A DNA stretch of 64,000 nt from the NCBI RefSeq assembly GCF_017427765.1, contig NZ_JAFRSC010000025.1, forward strand, positions 42,556 through 106,555, given 5' to 3'. The position numbers were made by a program, and so were the translations under genes. Origin of the DNA: Methanobrevibacter sp. (GTDB lineage Archaea > Methanobacteriota > Methanobacteria > Methanobacteriales > Methanobacteriaceae). This document shows positions 18,324-29,338 of this stretch, piece after piece. Numbering within the stretch: position 1 is the first letter of the stretch; each line of letters opens with the position of its first letter. The notes under the pieces are model-generated. The model saw only the letters and a list, made by a program, of their open reading frames with translations, was not told where the DNA came from and ran no database searches.

Positions 18324-18524
18324 ATGTTGCGAATTTTAGTGGATGAAGATAAATGTATCGCATGCGGCAAGTGTGAGGAGATTTGTCCGAAAGCCGCTAA
18401 AATTTGGAAGATTACCGACGTTGCACGTATATTGGATTTGAGATATTGCCATGTCTGTACATTATGTGCAATGGAATGCCCTACAAACTGCATTAAAATC
18501 ATACGTCCGGGCGAAGATGTCTGA
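18324..18524 (+). CDS. 2x[4Fe-4S] ferredoxin
   Basis: A 66-aa polyferredoxin-type protein. Cluster motif one is C11-C14-C17-C21P and motif two is C42-C45-C48-C52P; an extra Cys56 follows. The clusters are separated by 20 residues. The ATG follows GGTGATTTT, 10 bp after the modE stop. It probably carries low-potential electrons; the partner enzyme is unknown. Confidence 0.9.
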   Translation: MLRILVDEDKCIACGKCEEICPKAAKIWKITDVARILDLRYCHVCTLCAMECPTNCIKIIRPGEDV

Positions 18525-18562
18525 ATGCTTGAGCGTAAAATCAATTTAATATAGGTTAGATT

Positions 18563-19141
18563 ATGACTAGAAATGCTATTGTTTCAAGGAAAACTTCGGA
18601 AACTGAAATTGATATCAAAATGAATCTTGACGGCAGCGGGGATTACAACATTTCCACAGGAGTGAATTTTTTTAATCACATGCTGGAGTCCTTTTCAAAA
18701 CATAGTATGATTGATTTGGACATTCAGGCGACAGGCGATATTGAAATAGATGATCACCATACTATTGAAGATATCGGAATACTGCTTGGCGAAGCTTTCA
18801 GTGAAGCTATCGGTGATAAAAAAGGAATAAAAAGAATGGCTCACGCTATTGTTCCTATGGATGAATCAGTAGCTACCGTTGCAGTTGACATCGGCGGGCG
18901 CAGCTATTGCAATATGAATCTTGATTTCAAAAATGAAAAGATTGGGGACATGACATCTGATATTGTCATCCACTTTTTTGAATCATTTGCTTCAAGTGCC
19001 AAAATAAATATTTACGGTACTGTGGAAGGTGCAAATGACCACCACAAGGCTGAAGCTGTTTTTAAGGCATTCGCCAAATCCTTAAAGGATGCCATTAAAG
19101 TAGAGCATGATCAGATTCCTTCTACAAAAGGTGTTTTATAG
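18563..19141 (+). CDS. hisB: Imidazoleglycerol-phosphate dehydratase
   Basis: A 192-aa monofunctional HisB, the sixth histidine-synthesis step. The two manganese-binding His motifs are clear: [11 protein letters not shown] near residues 62-72 and [14 protein letters not shown] near 157-170. It lacks the phosphatase domain of enteric HisB, as in other archaea. It lies 38 bp after the ferredoxin gene; hisI and hisS lie at 39-40 kb, so histidine genes are dispersed. A stem-loop terminator follows. Confidence 0.96.
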   Translation: MTRNAIVSRKTSETEIDIKMNLDGSGDYNISTGVNFFNHMLESFSKHSMIDLDIQATGDIEIDDHHTIEDIGILLGEAFSEAIGDKKGIKRMAHAIVPMDESVATVAVDIGGRSYCNMNLDFKNEKIGDMTSDIVIHFFESFASSAKINIYGTVEGANDHHKAEAVFKAFAKSLKDAIKVEHDQIPSTKGVL

Positions 19142-19170
19142 CTAATACTTTAGCTATCTTTTTTTAATTT
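19139..19170 (+). terminator. Stem-loop terminator after hisB
   Basis: TAGCTAA (overlapping the stop codon) pairs with TTAGCTA at 19150-19156 and is followed by a T-run. Confidence 0.7.
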
Positions 19171-19248
19171 TTTTTTCAAAATGAGATTTTAATTTTTCAT
19201 ATTGTAAGAAATATATTACATTATGGTCTTAAAAAAAAGAAAAATAAA

Positions 19249-19265
19249 AGTAGCGGAATGCTACT
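19249..19265 (-). terminator. Stem-loop terminator after mtd
   Basis: AGTAGC-ggaat-GCTACT forms a 6-bp hairpin at the mtd stop codon; read on the minus strand it is followed by a T-rich tract. Confidence 0.65.
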
Positions 19266-20092
19266 TATTCTGGTTTTGAGATTAAGTCTGTTTTAGAACC
19301 AGGGTTACCTTCTTTCATGTGAGGGGTTCTTAAAACAGTATCATTTGCTTTTTCGATTTCTCTTGCTTCTTGTGCTAATTTAGCAGCGCATGCAGCAATT
19401 TCGTGAGCAGCAGCTACTAATGGGATGAAGTTTTCGAAACCTTTAGTCATGAAACAACCTTTCATGTCTAAGTTAGCAACTGATCCAGCCATTTCGTATG
19501 CAGCGATAGCTTTTGCTTTTGCATATGGGTTTGCAAATCCGCCAGCTTCTGCAGCTTTTTCAGCAGTAATAATGAGTTTAGGTAATTCGATTTCACCTGC
19601 TTCAGCTTGTGCAATAACATCGTCAATGGTTTTTTGGACTAATCTTAATGCTCCGGTTTCAGCTAATACTTTTAAGATGTCGGAGTTGAAGATAGCCATT
19701 TCAGTTGGGTCTAACCATTCTCTTTTAGCACCAATCATTGGGTCAGACATTACGATGATGTATCCTAAGCCTTGTTCATCCATTTCATCTTTTTTACCTT
19801 TACCAGGTGCGTCACCAATGATAATAGCAGGAATGTCTTTTTCAGATAATAATTCTCTTGCTTTAGCTGGTCCAGGTGCTCCTGGGTTTGGGCTAATGAA
19901 AATTGCGAAATCAGGTTCGAAAGCGTCTATTTTAGGAACAACGTCTTCTACTTGTTCTGGGTTCATTTTTGCTCCAGATCCAAATGTTCTTACATCGATA
20001 TTTGGTCTGTCTGCTCTTTCGTCTAACAATAGGTCAATTACTGGTGAAGTACCAATATTACCACTTTTAATAATAGCAATTTTAACTACCAT
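19265..20092 (-). CDS. mtd: F420-dependent methylenetetrahydromethanopterin dehydrogenase
   Basis: A 275-aa Mtd, which reversibly reduces methenyl-H4MPT to methylene-H4MPT with reduced F420 in the CO2-to-methane pathway. The sequence begins VVKIAIIKSGNIGTSPVIDL and carries the conserved FISPNPGAPGP and SDPMIGAKREWLDPTEMA segments. Ribosome site GGAGATTTAATT precedes the ATG, and codon use is strongly biased, as expected of an abundant enzyme. A 270-bp AT-rich upstream region probably holds its promoter (AAATTTAAATA about 20140). Unambiguous marker of a methanogen. Confidence 0.98.
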   Translation of the reverse strand: MVVKIAIIKSGNIGTSPVIDLLLDERADRPNIDVRTFGSGAKMNPEQVEDVVPKIDAFEPDFAIFISPNPGAPGPAKARELLSEKDIPAIIIGDAPGKGKKDEMDEQGLGYIIVMSDPMIGAKREWLDPTEMAIFNSDILKVLAETGALRLVQKTIDDVIAQAEAGEIELPKLIITAEKAAEAGGFANPYAKAKAIAAYEMAGSVANLDMKGCFMTKGFENFIPLVAAAHEIAACAAKLAQEAREIEKANDTVLRTPHMKEGNPGSKTDLISKPE

Positions 20093-20361
20093 AATTAAAT
20101 CTCCTTTTTCGATAGTTATAATTTTAATTCAAAAACTATTTAAATTTTATTATTTATGATTTTTAATCATTGTATTAATTATTTTAATGAATACTATTCA
20201 TTTTATTATTTTAATTAATAAAATATTATACAATCTACTATATAATTGGAAAATTTTTAAGAAAATAAATTTTAAAAATGGTTTGTTTGCCTTAGAAAAT
20301 CACTATCTAAAAAACGATAAAATCTGACTAATTTTGAAAAAAATCTTAAAATAAGAAACAG
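20093..20361. promoter_or_regulatory. AT-rich spacer with the mtd promoter
   Basis: No convincing reading frame. The minus strand holds the mtd ribosome site (20094-20106) and a TATA-like AAATTTAAATA near 20140. The remainder, up to the tRNA gene, shows nothing I can interpret. Confidence 0.45.
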
Positions 20362-20433
20362 TGGTTCCGACGAGATTCGAACTCGTGATCCCCTCCTTGT
20401 AAGGGAGGTATCATACCACTAGACCACGGAACC
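20362..20433 (-). tRNA. tRNA-Val (anticodon UAC)
   Basis: On the minus strand the 72-base sequence folds as a cloverleaf: acceptor GGTTCCG/CGGAACC with discriminator A, anticodon stem CCTCC/GGAGG around the loop CTTACAA (anticodon TAC), variable GGATC, and T-arm ACGAG-TTCGAAT-CTCGT. CCA is not encoded and no intron is seen. Confidence 0.95.
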
Positions 20434-20558
20434 AACAAATATTATTATGAATTTACTATTATATAAATGTTTCCGTATTCTTGATAATCCTGCACTAAGA
20501 AAATTTTATTAGTTAATAAAAATAAAATAATTATTACAAAAAAATTAGAAGTGATAAA

Positions 20559-21482
20559 ATGGCTTGGGATGACAAAGCTGGTAAAATATGGATAGATGGA
20601 AACATGGTTGACTGGAAAGATGCAAATATTCATGTACTTTCTCATGTTGTCCATTACGGTACAGGTGTTTTTGAAGGAATACGCGCATACAAAAACGATA
20701 AAGGTGTAGCGGTATTTAGATTAAAGGAACATGTTCAACGTTTATTTGATTCTGCAAAAATCTATAAGATTGATATTCCATTCACACAAGAAGAAATCGA
20801 AGAAGCAATTCTGGAAACAGTTCGCGTAAATAATTTAGACGGTTGTTATATACGCCCAATAGTATTTAGAGGCTATGGAGAACTTGGTGTAAATCCTTTA
20901 AACTGTCCTGTTAATGTGGTTATTGCTGCATGGGAATGGGGATCATATTTAGGAGAAGAAGGAATGGCAAATGGTGTGGACATCGGTGTTTCATCATGGA
21001 GAAAACCTGCACCGGACACTTTCCCTGCACTCGCTAAATGTTCTGCAAATTATATGAACTCCCAATTGGCTAAACTTGAAGCTATCGACAACGGATTTGA
21101 TGAAGCAATCATGCTTGATTATGAAGGACACGTTTCTGAAGGTAGTGGAGAAAACATTTTCCTTGTTGAAAACGGCAAATTATTCACACCGTCAATGTCT
21201 TCATCCAACCTAAAAGGAATTACCAGAGATTCAATAATGACTGTTGCTCGTGATTTAGGCTATGAGGTTGTTGAAGAGATAATTTCAAGAGAAAGATTAT
21301 ACTCTGCTGATGAAGTATTCTTTACAGGAACTGCTGCAGAAGTTACTCCAATCCGTTCAATTGACCACAGAACAATTGGTATCGGTAGAAGAGGCCCAAT
21401 TTCTGAAAAATTACAAACCGCATTCTTTGATATTGTTGAAGCTAAAACAGAAGACAAATACAACTGGTTATCTTACATTTAA
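20559..21482 (+). CDS. ilvE: Branched-chain amino acid aminotransferase
   Basis: A 307-aa class IV PLP aminotransferase making valine, leucine and isoleucine from their keto acids. The Schiff-base lysine is expected at Lys160 in [26 protein letters not shown] near residues 32-44 and [10 protein letters not shown] are the family motifs. Ribosome site AGAAGTGATAAA precedes the ATG. uppP starts 12 bp downstream, so the two are co-transcribed, with no evident shared pathway. Confidence 0.95.
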   Translation: MAWDDKAGKIWIDGNMVDWKDANIHVLSHVVHYGTGVFEGIRAYKNDKGVAVFRLKEHVQRLFDSAKIYKIDIPFTQEEIEEAILETVRVNNLDGCYIRPIVFRGYGELGVNPLNCPVNVVIAAWEWGSYLGEEGMANGVDIGVSSWRKPAPDTFPALAKCSANYMNSQLAKLEAIDNGFDEAIMLDYEGHVSEGSGENIFLVENGKLFTPSMSSSNLKGITRDSIMTVARDLGYEVVEEIISRERLYSADEVFFTGTAAEVTPIRSIDHRTIGIGRRGPISEKLQTAFFDIVEAKTEDKYNWLSYI

Positions 21483-21494
21483 GCGGTGTAGTTT

Positions 21495-22328
21495 ATGGAT
21501 ATATTTCAGGCAATTATTATTGGTATTGTTCAGGGTTTAACTGAATTTTTACCGGTAAGCAGTTCAGCACATTTAGTTTTTATCCAAAATATTTTGGGTG
21601 TTGAAAGCTCTCTTGCTTTTGACACTTTTCTTCATTTGGGATCTTTGCTTGCGGTATTATGGTTCTTCAGGGCAGACATTATAAAGATGATTCTATCCTG
21701 GATTTCAAGCCTTCGTGATATTATTCAAGGAAGATTTCGTGAAGGGTTTATGGAAGATCCATATAAAAGGCTTGCATGGTATGTTATTATAGCAACAATA
21801 CCTGTCGGTCTTGTAGGATTTTTATTTGAAGATGCTGTAGACTCACTGTTTGCAGGCGCACTTTACGTTCCGGCATTCTTTTTATTTGTAACCGGTACCC
21901 TCCTTTATTTATCCCAGAGAATGGCCAGCGGAAATATCGACCTCAAAAATATTTCTGCAAAGGAATCATTGTTTATGGGACTGGGTCAGGCTTGTGCAAT
22001 ATTGCCTGGTCTTTCACGTTCAGGTACCACAATTGCTGCTGGTCTCGTAATAGGCCTTGATAAAGAGTTTGCTGCAAAGTTCAGTTTTATATTGTCCATT
22101 CCTGCAATTCTTGGTGCATTCCTTTTGCAGGCTAAAGATATTGGCGGTGCAATTGATGCAAACTTCCTGCCTGTAATTTTAGGTTTTATAGCAGCATTTA
22201 TCGCAGGTTATGCAGCTATTAAATGGATGCTTGAATTAATTCAAAAAAGAAATTTGGATATTTTTGCTTACTATTGCTGGATAGTAGGTATAGTTGTCTT
22301 TATGGGCTCAATAGCTCACATATTTTAA
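21495..22328 (+). CDS. uppP: Undecaprenyl-diphosphatase family (UppP/BacA)
   Basis: A 277-aa membrane phosphatase with about eight membrane segments. The catalytic motifs are EFLPVSSSAHL (residues 17-27) and PGLSRSGTT. In bacteria it recycles undecaprenyl-PP; in pseudomurein methanogens it probably recycles the polyprenyl carrier used for wall and glycan export, in line with the Mur ligases and flippase in this window. It is convergent with the cobT-like gene. Confidence 0.93.
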   Translation: MDIFQAIIIGIVQGLTEFLPVSSSAHLVFIQNILGVESSLAFDTFLHLGSLLAVLWFFRADIIKMILSWISSLRDIIQGRFREGFMEDPYKRLAWYVIIATIPVGLVGFLFEDAVDSLFAGALYVPAFFLFVTGTLLYLSQRMASGNIDLKNISAKESLFMGLGQACAILPGLSRSGTTIAAGLVIGLDKEFAAKFSFILSIPAILGAFLLQAKDIGGAIDANFLPVILGFIAAFIAGYAAIKWMLELIQKRNLDIFAYYCWIVGIVVFMGSIAHIF

Positions 22329-22337
22329 AATTAGAAT

Positions 22338-22359
22338 ATAGAGATTGTTAAATCTCTAT
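22338..22359. terminator. Bidirectional stem-loop terminator
   Basis: ATAGAGATT (22338-22346) pairs perfectly with AATCTCTAT (22351-22359) between the convergent uppP and cobT-like genes and overlaps the latter's stop codon. Confidence 0.65.
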
Positions 22360-23423
22360 TTACATACTTTTTCTATTCTTTTTCTAAGTCTTTCCTGTGA
22401 ATTTCCTAAAACGAGTGCGGTATACATTGCCCCTCCGGCTCCGGCACCCTCTTTAACAAATCCTTTCAGGTAATTTTTCAGACCTTCATGTTCGGATTTT
22501 TCAAATTCAGGGTCTACCACATTAACGGTAATGTTATCGTCAATCTGGCTTAAGATTCCAAACAAATCCGCAGTTTCATCACCTGCAACAAAGACTGTAG
22601 TGGACAGGTTGATTCTTGTAAAGTCAAAGTTAGGCTGAATGGATTTTACAATTGCGCAAACTGCTGCCATTTGAGTTCCGCCGGCCAATATTATTGGAAT
22701 GTCAGAACCTATAATTAACCCTGACATTGCGGCAAGTGTAGGGTCTCCTACTGCACCGATAGCCTGAATTGCATCAATATCATCTTTTTTAGGGTCGAGA
22801 CCTGCATTTTTCAGTCCCTCATCAACGACTTTTGTTTTCATGTCATGAGGATTATGTGGCATGCTTCCGCTTACCTTTTCATTGGCGTCATAGCCTAAAG
22901 CCCTTAAGACACCTAATGCTGTTGTTGTTCCGGCAGCTATGCTTTCACCTATTATGAGCATTTCGTGTCTTGCTGATAGTTCGGCTCCAAGGTTTTTAGC
23001 ATTTTCAAATATTTCTAAAGGATTCAGGACACCTTTTCCGGTCCTGATGTCTCTTCCATATTCTTTTCCTAAACTGACATATTCGATATCTGGTTTGTAT
23101 TTGGAACCGGCATCGATAATGACGAATGGGATATTTGCAACCTGAAGTGCTGCCTTTGTAAGTCTGGCGGGAGTTGGTGCTGCCGCATCTCCTACAACTG
23201 TTTCGGCCGGAGCTTCACAGCATCTTACCTCACCCAAAACCATAAATTCCGCATCGGAAGCCGGTGTATATTCAGTCAAATCTGCTGAAGGGCCAGCACC
23301 TGAAATTCCTTCGATTAGGGAGGTTTCGGTTGTTCCTATTGTAAGTAAAAATACCGGATCATCGCATTCCTGTAATTTTTTTGTTAGCTCATCAGATCCG
23401 TAGGTTTTAATTCCTTCAATCAT
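22356..23423 (-). CDS. cobT: Nicotinate-nucleotide phosphoribosyltransferase, archaeal CobT type
   Basis: A 355-aa protein of the archaeal CobT-like family, proposed to activate lower-ligand bases for corrinoid synthesis. Gly-rich motifs such as IGESIAAGTTTALGVLRALG and the phosphate-binding ILAGGTQMAAV support it. I moved the start from GTG 23432 to ATG 23423, because the GTG is part of the ribosome site AGGTGAAAACA. The first residues overlap the end of the upstream 180-aa gene by 8 bp, so they are translationally coupled. Confidence 0.82.
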   Translation of the reverse strand: MIEGIKTYGSDELTKKLQECDDPVFLLTIGTTETSLIEGISGAGPSADLTEYTPASDAEFMVLGEVRCCEAPAETVVGDAAAPTPARLTKAALQVANIPFVIIDAGSKYKPDIEYVSLGKEYGRDIRTGKGVLNPLEIFENAKNLGAELSARHEMLIIGESIAAGTTTALGVLRALGYDANEKVSGSMPHNPHDMKTKVVDEGLKNAGLDPKKDDIDAIQAIGAVGDPTLAAMSGLIIGSDIPIILAGGTQMAAVCAIVKSIQPNFDFTRINLSTTVFVAGDETADLFGILSQIDDNITVNVVDPEFEKSEHEGLKNYLKGFVKEGAGAGGAMYTALVLGNSQERLRKRIEKVCK

Positions 23424-23919
23424 TGTTTTCACCTAATTTTTTAAGCTGTTCGATAATAATCTTATTCTGATTTATAATCTTTTTATTCTGGAGCATGATT
23501 TTCTTCAACATTTCCATTTCAGGCAATTCGTCATCAGTTTGAAATGTCTGTCCGTCTCTTGCTCTTGGGGGGATTTTAATCTGGTCTTTTGGAGGAAGCT
23601 TATCTTCCTGAGATGGCATTTTTGGAATCACGCCTTTTGATGCACTGTCTTCTCTTGATACGAAATCAACATATCTGTGGGTTACCTCGACTTTTCCTCT
23701 CTCGTCAAGAAGTTCCATTAATCTCTCATCCACGTTATCAACACCAACAAGCTGTTCCTGTTCCACTTCATGGATTAATCTTTTCTGAATGTTATATGCA
23801 TTGTAGATTGGTATTCCTCTTGCGTTACATTCGTTTTTAAACATGTCATGGATGTTGATGTCTCCAGTTAGCTGTTTTACTCTTTTTTGTTCCAATGTAT
23901 TTGCACTATAAAATCCCAT
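23416..23919 (-). CDS. Hypothetical protein with C-terminal coiled coil
   Basis: About 167 aa from ATG 23919, which follows AAGTGAAAGC (an alternative ATG at 23958 adds 13 residues but has no ribosome site). The first 100 residues are mixed and charged (MGFYSANTLEQKRVKQLTG), followed by a proline-rich stretch (KMPSQEDKLPPKDQIKIPP) and a C-terminal helix (IMLQNKKIINQNKIIIEQLK). Coupled to cobT by overlap. No family recognised; an accessory role near cobT is possible but unproven. Confidence 0.6.
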   Translation of the reverse strand: MGFYSANTLEQKRVKQLTGDINIHDMFKNECNARGIPIYNAYNIQKRLIHEVEQEQLVGVDNVDERLMELLDERGKVEVTHRYVDFVSREDSASKGVIPKMPSQEDKLPPKDQIKIPPRARDGQTFQTDDELPEMEMLKKIMLQNKKIINQNKIIIEQLKKLGENND

Positions 23920-24037
23920 GCTTTCACTTATGTATTTTAAATTTAAAATATTTTTCATCTTTAAATTTGTCTAATTTTAATACATTAAAAAATTATTTAT
24001 ATTAAAAATGTATAATTATTATACATGAGGTGAGATT

Positions 24038-24484
24038 ATGTTAAAAGATATTTTTGGAAATCATCCTCAGATAAAAGTAATTGATTATATGCTGTCTTGT
24101 CCGTTTCATGAATTAACAAAACAACAACTGGCTGTCGGTTCTGAAATATCAAGGTCAACATTAGATAAGTTTATAGATGATTTTCTTGAGTATGAACTCT
24201 TATGTAGAAAAGGTTCAAAATATGTTGTAAATTTTAAATCAGAATTCATTAGGGATTTCTATAACATCAGCAACAGACTTGTTAAAATTGAAATTGAAAA
24301 ACAGGAACAACTTCCTGAAGAGGAATTTGACGTTTATTCTGATGATGAGTTGGATGAAATTTTCAGTGATATTCCAGACGAGGTCGATTTGGAAAAGTTG
24401 GAGTTTGAAATTGAAACAAAAGAGTTTTATACGTTTTCCAGCGATAAATCAACAAAAAACTCTTTTGAATTGTCATTATTATAG
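24038..24484 (+). CDS. Winged-helix DNA-binding protein with acidic tail
   Basis: A 148-aa protein. Residues 1-70 form a winged helix (KVIDYMLSCPFHELTKQQLA, then SEISRSTLDKFIDDFLEYEL), as in small archaeal transcription regulators. The C-terminal half is strongly acidic (EEEFDVYSDDELDEIFSDIP). Ribosome site GAGGTGAGATT. The next gene starts within 10 bp of its stop, so this is the first gene of a small operon with a DUF3467-like gene and a second, frameshifted, winged-helix gene. Target unknown. Confidence 0.72.
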   Translation: MLKDIFGNHPQIKVIDYMLSCPFHELTKQQLAVGSEISRSTLDKFIDDFLEYELLCRKGSKYVVNFKSEFIRDFYNISNRLVKIEIEKQEQLPEEEFDVYSDDELDEIFSDIPDEVDLEKLEFEIETKEFYTFSSDKSTKNSFELSLL

Positions 24485-24493
24485 GTGATGAAA

Positions 24494-24739
24494 ATGAAAA
24501 ATATATCAGATATACCATATGATGAAGAAGTTAAAATTAATAAGAATTCAAAAGTTGCTTATGCATCTTCTTTAGGTGTCGGCGGTGTGAATGATGAAAT
24601 TAGAATTATAATCTGCGATAAAAAATTAATTACTGATGAAAATGGTTTTAAATTAATCAATGAATCTGATTTACAAATAGTAATGAATAAAAAAACGGCA
24701 AAGGATTTAATAAGTCTTTTAGAACAATACACCCATTGA
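24494..24739 (+). CDS. DUF3467-like small protein
   Basis: An 81-aa protein. The fold signature of the family is visible: KVAYASSLGVGGVNDEIRII, and the C-terminal IVMNKKTAKDLISLLEQY. The start is ATG 24494, five bases after AGGTGA (which contains the preceding gene's TAG). GTG 24485 and ATG 24488 lie inside the ribosome site. Family function unknown. The partner wHTH genes on either side suggest a regulatory unit. Confidence 0.65.
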   Translation: MKNISDIPYDEEVKINKNSKVAYASSLGVGGVNDEIRIIICDKKLITDENGFKLINESDLQIVMNKKTAKDLISLLEQYTH

Positions 24740-24753
24740 TTTAGGTGGTTTAC

Positions 24754-25027
24754 ATGAAAACCAACACCATTTTTCAAGAAGAAATTGTTCTTTTTGTATC
24801 AGAACAAATATTTCAATAAACGCCATACTCCGATTTCCAATATATGTAACAAATTATCTGAAATTCCATGCAAACATATTAAAAGTGAGTTAAAAAACTT
24901 ATACAAACTTAAATTCATAAGATTCAAAAAAACTAATCATGGAACTGATGTTTTCTTAAACATTAAGATGAAAAAGGAAATTGAAAATATAATTTCTGAT
25001 AAGCTTGATTCATTATGGAGTTTTTAG
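24754..25027 (+). pseudogene. Frameshifted winged-helix regulator
   Basis: ATG 24754, behind TTAGGTGG, opens a frame that stops after 21 codons at TAA 24817. Skipping one T at 24817 continues in the next frame for 69 codons to 25027. The joined product (about 90 aa) reads coherently: EEIVLFVSEQIFQ then KRHTPISNICNKLSE, HIKSELKNLYKLKFIRFKK, a small winged helix. One extra base therefore separates the halves. It may be a recent loss, a phase-variable switch, or a sequencing error. The gene is the third of the small regulator operon. Confidence 0.6.
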
Positions 25028-25038
25028 GCAATTATATT

Positions 25039-25149
25039 TTACCAAATTAGAACATTTTGGATTTTTCCAAATTTTCTTCCTTCGATATAGGTTGCCGGCA
25101 CGTCAACAAGTAAATGACCAACAATAAATACTAACTTGCCGGAAACTTT
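25039..25149 (-). pseudogene. Short coding-like remnant
   Basis: On the minus strand 36 codons read VSGKLVFIVGHLLVDVPA then TYIEGRKFGKIQNVLIW and stop; an in-frame stop lies directly upstream and there is no start codon. The composition is protein-like, suggesting the tail of a lost gene. The rest of this 365-bp gap holds the promoter and leader region at 25240-25390. Confidence 0.25.
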
Positions 25150-25239
25150 CTATTTTTAAAAACAAATATTATTTTTATCATGAATCATTGTTTTTAGAAT
25201 GTACACTGCTTTAATTTAGTAATAGATGATTTTAGAAAC

Positions 25240-26982
<1,743 letters not shown>

Positions 26983-27009
26983 TAAATAATCATTTTCATA
27001 ACTAAAAAT

Positions 27010-27561
27010 ATGATAACATTTATAACTGGTAACGAACATAAAGTTAAAGAAGCAGAGAATATTTTCAAAGATTATGACATTAACTTAAAGCATATTGATT
27101 TAGGTTACGAAGAACCTCAGGGAACTCTTGAGGAAGTGGCCATATCAGGCGCAAAATATGCTTGTCATGAACTTGACTGTCCTGTGATTGTTGAAGATGC
27201 TGGTTTATTCATTAGAGCTTTGAATGGATTTCCCGGAACTTATTCACATTATGTTCAAGATACTATTGGGAATCAAGGAATATTGAAGCTTTTAACCGAT
27301 ACTGATGACCGTTATGCCGAATTCAGGTCAGTTATTGGGTACTGTGCCCCCAATTCTGAGCCCAAGACTTTTTTAGGCAAGGTCGTAGGTGAAATCGCAG
27401 TTGAAGAAAGAGGAGATTTAGGATTTGCTTTTGATCCTTTGTTTTATGTTCCAAGCGTCGGCAAGACATTTGGAGAACTTACAACTGATGAGAAAAACCA
27501 ATTTTCACATAGAAAAAATTCATTAGAAAAATTTATCAAATGGTATTCTAGTCAAGAATAA
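27010..27561 (+). CDS. rdgB: XTP/dITP diphosphatase (Ham1/RdgB)
   Basis: A 183-aa housecleaning pyrophosphatase that removes inosine and xanthosine triphosphates. The substrate-binding start [13 protein letters not shown] (residues 4-16), [19 protein letters not shown] and [18 protein letters not shown] are all present. Directly downstream of kae1-bud32 with 27 bp, hence probably one operon. Confidence 0.95.
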   Translation: MITFITGNEHKVKEAENIFKDYDINLKHIDLGYEEPQGTLEEVAISGAKYACHELDCPVIVEDAGLFIRALNGFPGTYSHYVQDTIGNQGILKLLTDTDDRYAEFRSVIGYCAPNSEPKTFLGKVVGEIAVEERGDLGFAFDPLFYVPSVGKTFGELTTDEKNQFSHRKNSLEKFIKWYSSQE

Positions 27562-27614
27562 CATTATTTTCTGTTTATTGGGCTTATATATAAAATTAAA
27601 AAGAGGTAAATAAT

Positions 27615-28013
27615 ATGGCAAGACCAGAATGGGTAACTTACAGTGATAAAGAAATTGAAGAAATGATTTTAAAATTTAACAGAGAAGGTAAAAGTACTTC
27701 CGAAATAGGTATTGTATTAAGAGACCAATACGGAATTCCATCTGTTAAAGATGTAACTGGTGAAAGAATTACTGAAATTTTAGCTAGAAACGGTCAAGCT
27801 GGTGAATACCCTGAAGACTTAATGAACTTAATCAGAAGAGCAGTAAACATCAGAGACCACTTAGAAGAAAACCCTAAAGACTTACACTCAAAAAGAGGTT
27901 TAACTATCATCGAATCCAGAATTAGAAGATTAGCTTCTTACTATGTAAGTGAAGGTAAATTACCAGAAGGTTGGAGATATAATCCAAAAGAAGCAGCACT
28001 CCTTGTTAAATAG
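27615..28013 (+). CDS. rps15: 30S ribosomal protein S15 (uS15)
   Basis: A 132-aa archaeal/eukaryotic-type uS15 with an N-terminal extension of about 60 residues ([17 protein letters not shown]) before the conserved S15 core ([21 protein letters not shown]). It binds the central domain of 16S rRNA. Ribosome site AGAGGTAA precedes the ATG; strong codon bias. The following DHH gene overlaps its 3' end. Confidence 0.97.
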   Translation: MARPEWVTYSDKEIEEMILKFNREGKSTSEIGIVLRDQYGIPSVKDVTGERITEILARNGQAGEYPEDLMNLIRRAVNIRDHLEENPKDLHSKRGLTIIESRIRRLASYYVSEGKLPEGWRYNPKEAALLVK

Positions 28014-29337
28014 AGCTAGTGAAGCTACTGATATGCTCAAAGAGCATATTGAAAATGATGCTGTTATAAGAATAATTTCTCATAACGATGCTGATGGAAT
28101 TTCAGCGGCAGCAGTTATAGCGAATGCTTTGGCTGAAGAAAGCGTTCAGTTCCATACTACTATCATCCCACGTCTTAAACAGGAGGATGTGAACAGCCTT
28201 AGAAGTGAAAAATATGATTTGTTCATATTCTCAGACATGGGCAGTCCGTTCATTAAGGAGTTTAACACCTATAAGCATGATGTAATTGTTGCAGATCACC
28301 ACCAGGTGGATGAAACCGAAGCAGAAAGTAATGTCGTCCACATTAATCCGCATCTTTTTGAAATTGATGGAAGTAAGGATTTATGTGGTGCAGGTTCTGC
28401 CTATCTGGCAATTCGTGATTTTGACAAAAAACATCTGGCTTATTATGCTTTGGTTGGTGCTTTTGGTGATATGCAAGGCCAATCAGGCTTTACTGGTGTT
28501 AACAAACTGATTCTTGATGATGCAATTGAAAGCGGCAAGTTGGAAATTCATGAGGGATTAAAAATTGTTTCCAAATCAACCGAACCGATTTTCAAATCTC
28601 TTGCTTATACTTTTTCACCACCTTTACCTGGAATCAGCGGTGATTTTGATGGTGCCCGTGAATTTTTAGAACGAATGAACCTCTCTTACGGAATCAAATT
28701 CACCGACATGGAAGATGAGGAAAAGGATTTGCTTAAAGAGGCTTTGGTTAACATTAATCCTGAAATATTTGGAGACTGTTACACAGTTCCTCGTGAAGTT
28801 CCTATGCTGCGCGATTTGGAAGAATATTCATATATTCTTGATGCATGCGGTAAAAATAAAAAGCAGGGTCTGGGCTTAAGTATTGCCTTAGGTGAAAAGG
28901 ACCAGGCTTTGGATGCGGCTTTAAAACTGCAGCGCCAATATCGTGACCAAATCGTTAAAGGCCTTGAATGGGTTAAAAAAGAAGGTGCTCAGCAACTTAA
29001 CTCTATTCAATACTTATATAGTGAAGATAAGGTGTTGAAATCTGTTATGGGTACTATTGCAAGTATTGGTCTATCAGTAGAACTGCTTGATGACTCAAAA
29101 CCTGTATTGGGTCTTTCAAGGCTTCATAATGACATTAAAATATCCGGCAGAACAACTAGAGACATGGTTGCAAAAGGTGTTAATCTCGGCAAGGCATTGC
29201 AGGATTCATCAAACAATTTTGGCGGAACCGGCGGAGGACATGATATTGCAGCTGGTGCAATGATTCCATTTGAAAGCAAGGATAATTTCCTTCATATTGT
29301 CGATGAAATAGTTGAATATCAATTAAATAATGATTAA
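28003..29337 (+). CDS. RecJ-like DHH-family phosphoesterase
   Basis: About 444 aa. The DHH motifs are clear: [28 protein letters not shown], and the DHHA1 end [14 protein letters not shown]. Archaeal RecJ-like proteins are single-strand-specific nucleases; one (GAN) associates with GINS, another is linked to 3'-5' RNA trimming. Start choice is uncertain: TTG 28003 (overlapping the rps15 stop) gives [19 protein letters not shown] 28033 is the alternative; an upstream in-frame extension to 27949 lies inside rps15. The rps15-recJ pairing recurs in archaea, to my knowledge. Confidence 0.88.
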   Translation: MLNRASEATDMLKEHIENDAVIRIISHNDADGISAAAVIANALAEESVQFHTTIIPRLKQEDVNSLRSEKYDLFIFSDMGSPFIKEFNTYKHDVIVADHHQVDETEAESNVVHINPHLFEIDGSKDLCGAGSAYLAIRDFDKKHLAYYALVGAFGDMQGQSGFTGVNKLILDDAIESGKLEIHEGLKIVSKSTEPIFKSLAYTFSPPLPGISGDFDGAREFLERMNLSYGIKFTDMEDEEKDLLKEALVNINPEIFGDCYTVPREVPMLRDLEEYSYILDACGKNKKQGLGLSIALGEKDQALDAALKLQRQYRDQIVKGLEWVKKEGAQQLNSIQYLYSEDKVLKSVMGTIASIGLSVELLDDSKPVLGLSRLHNDIKISGRTTRDMVAKGVNLGKALQDSSNNFGGTGGGHDIAAGAMIPFESKDNFLHIVDEIVEYQLNND

Positions 29338-29338
29338 T

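Noticed and set aside
19425..20159. Long frame opposite mtd
   Set aside because: mtd is unmistakable on the other strand; the plus frame arises from its strong codon bias.
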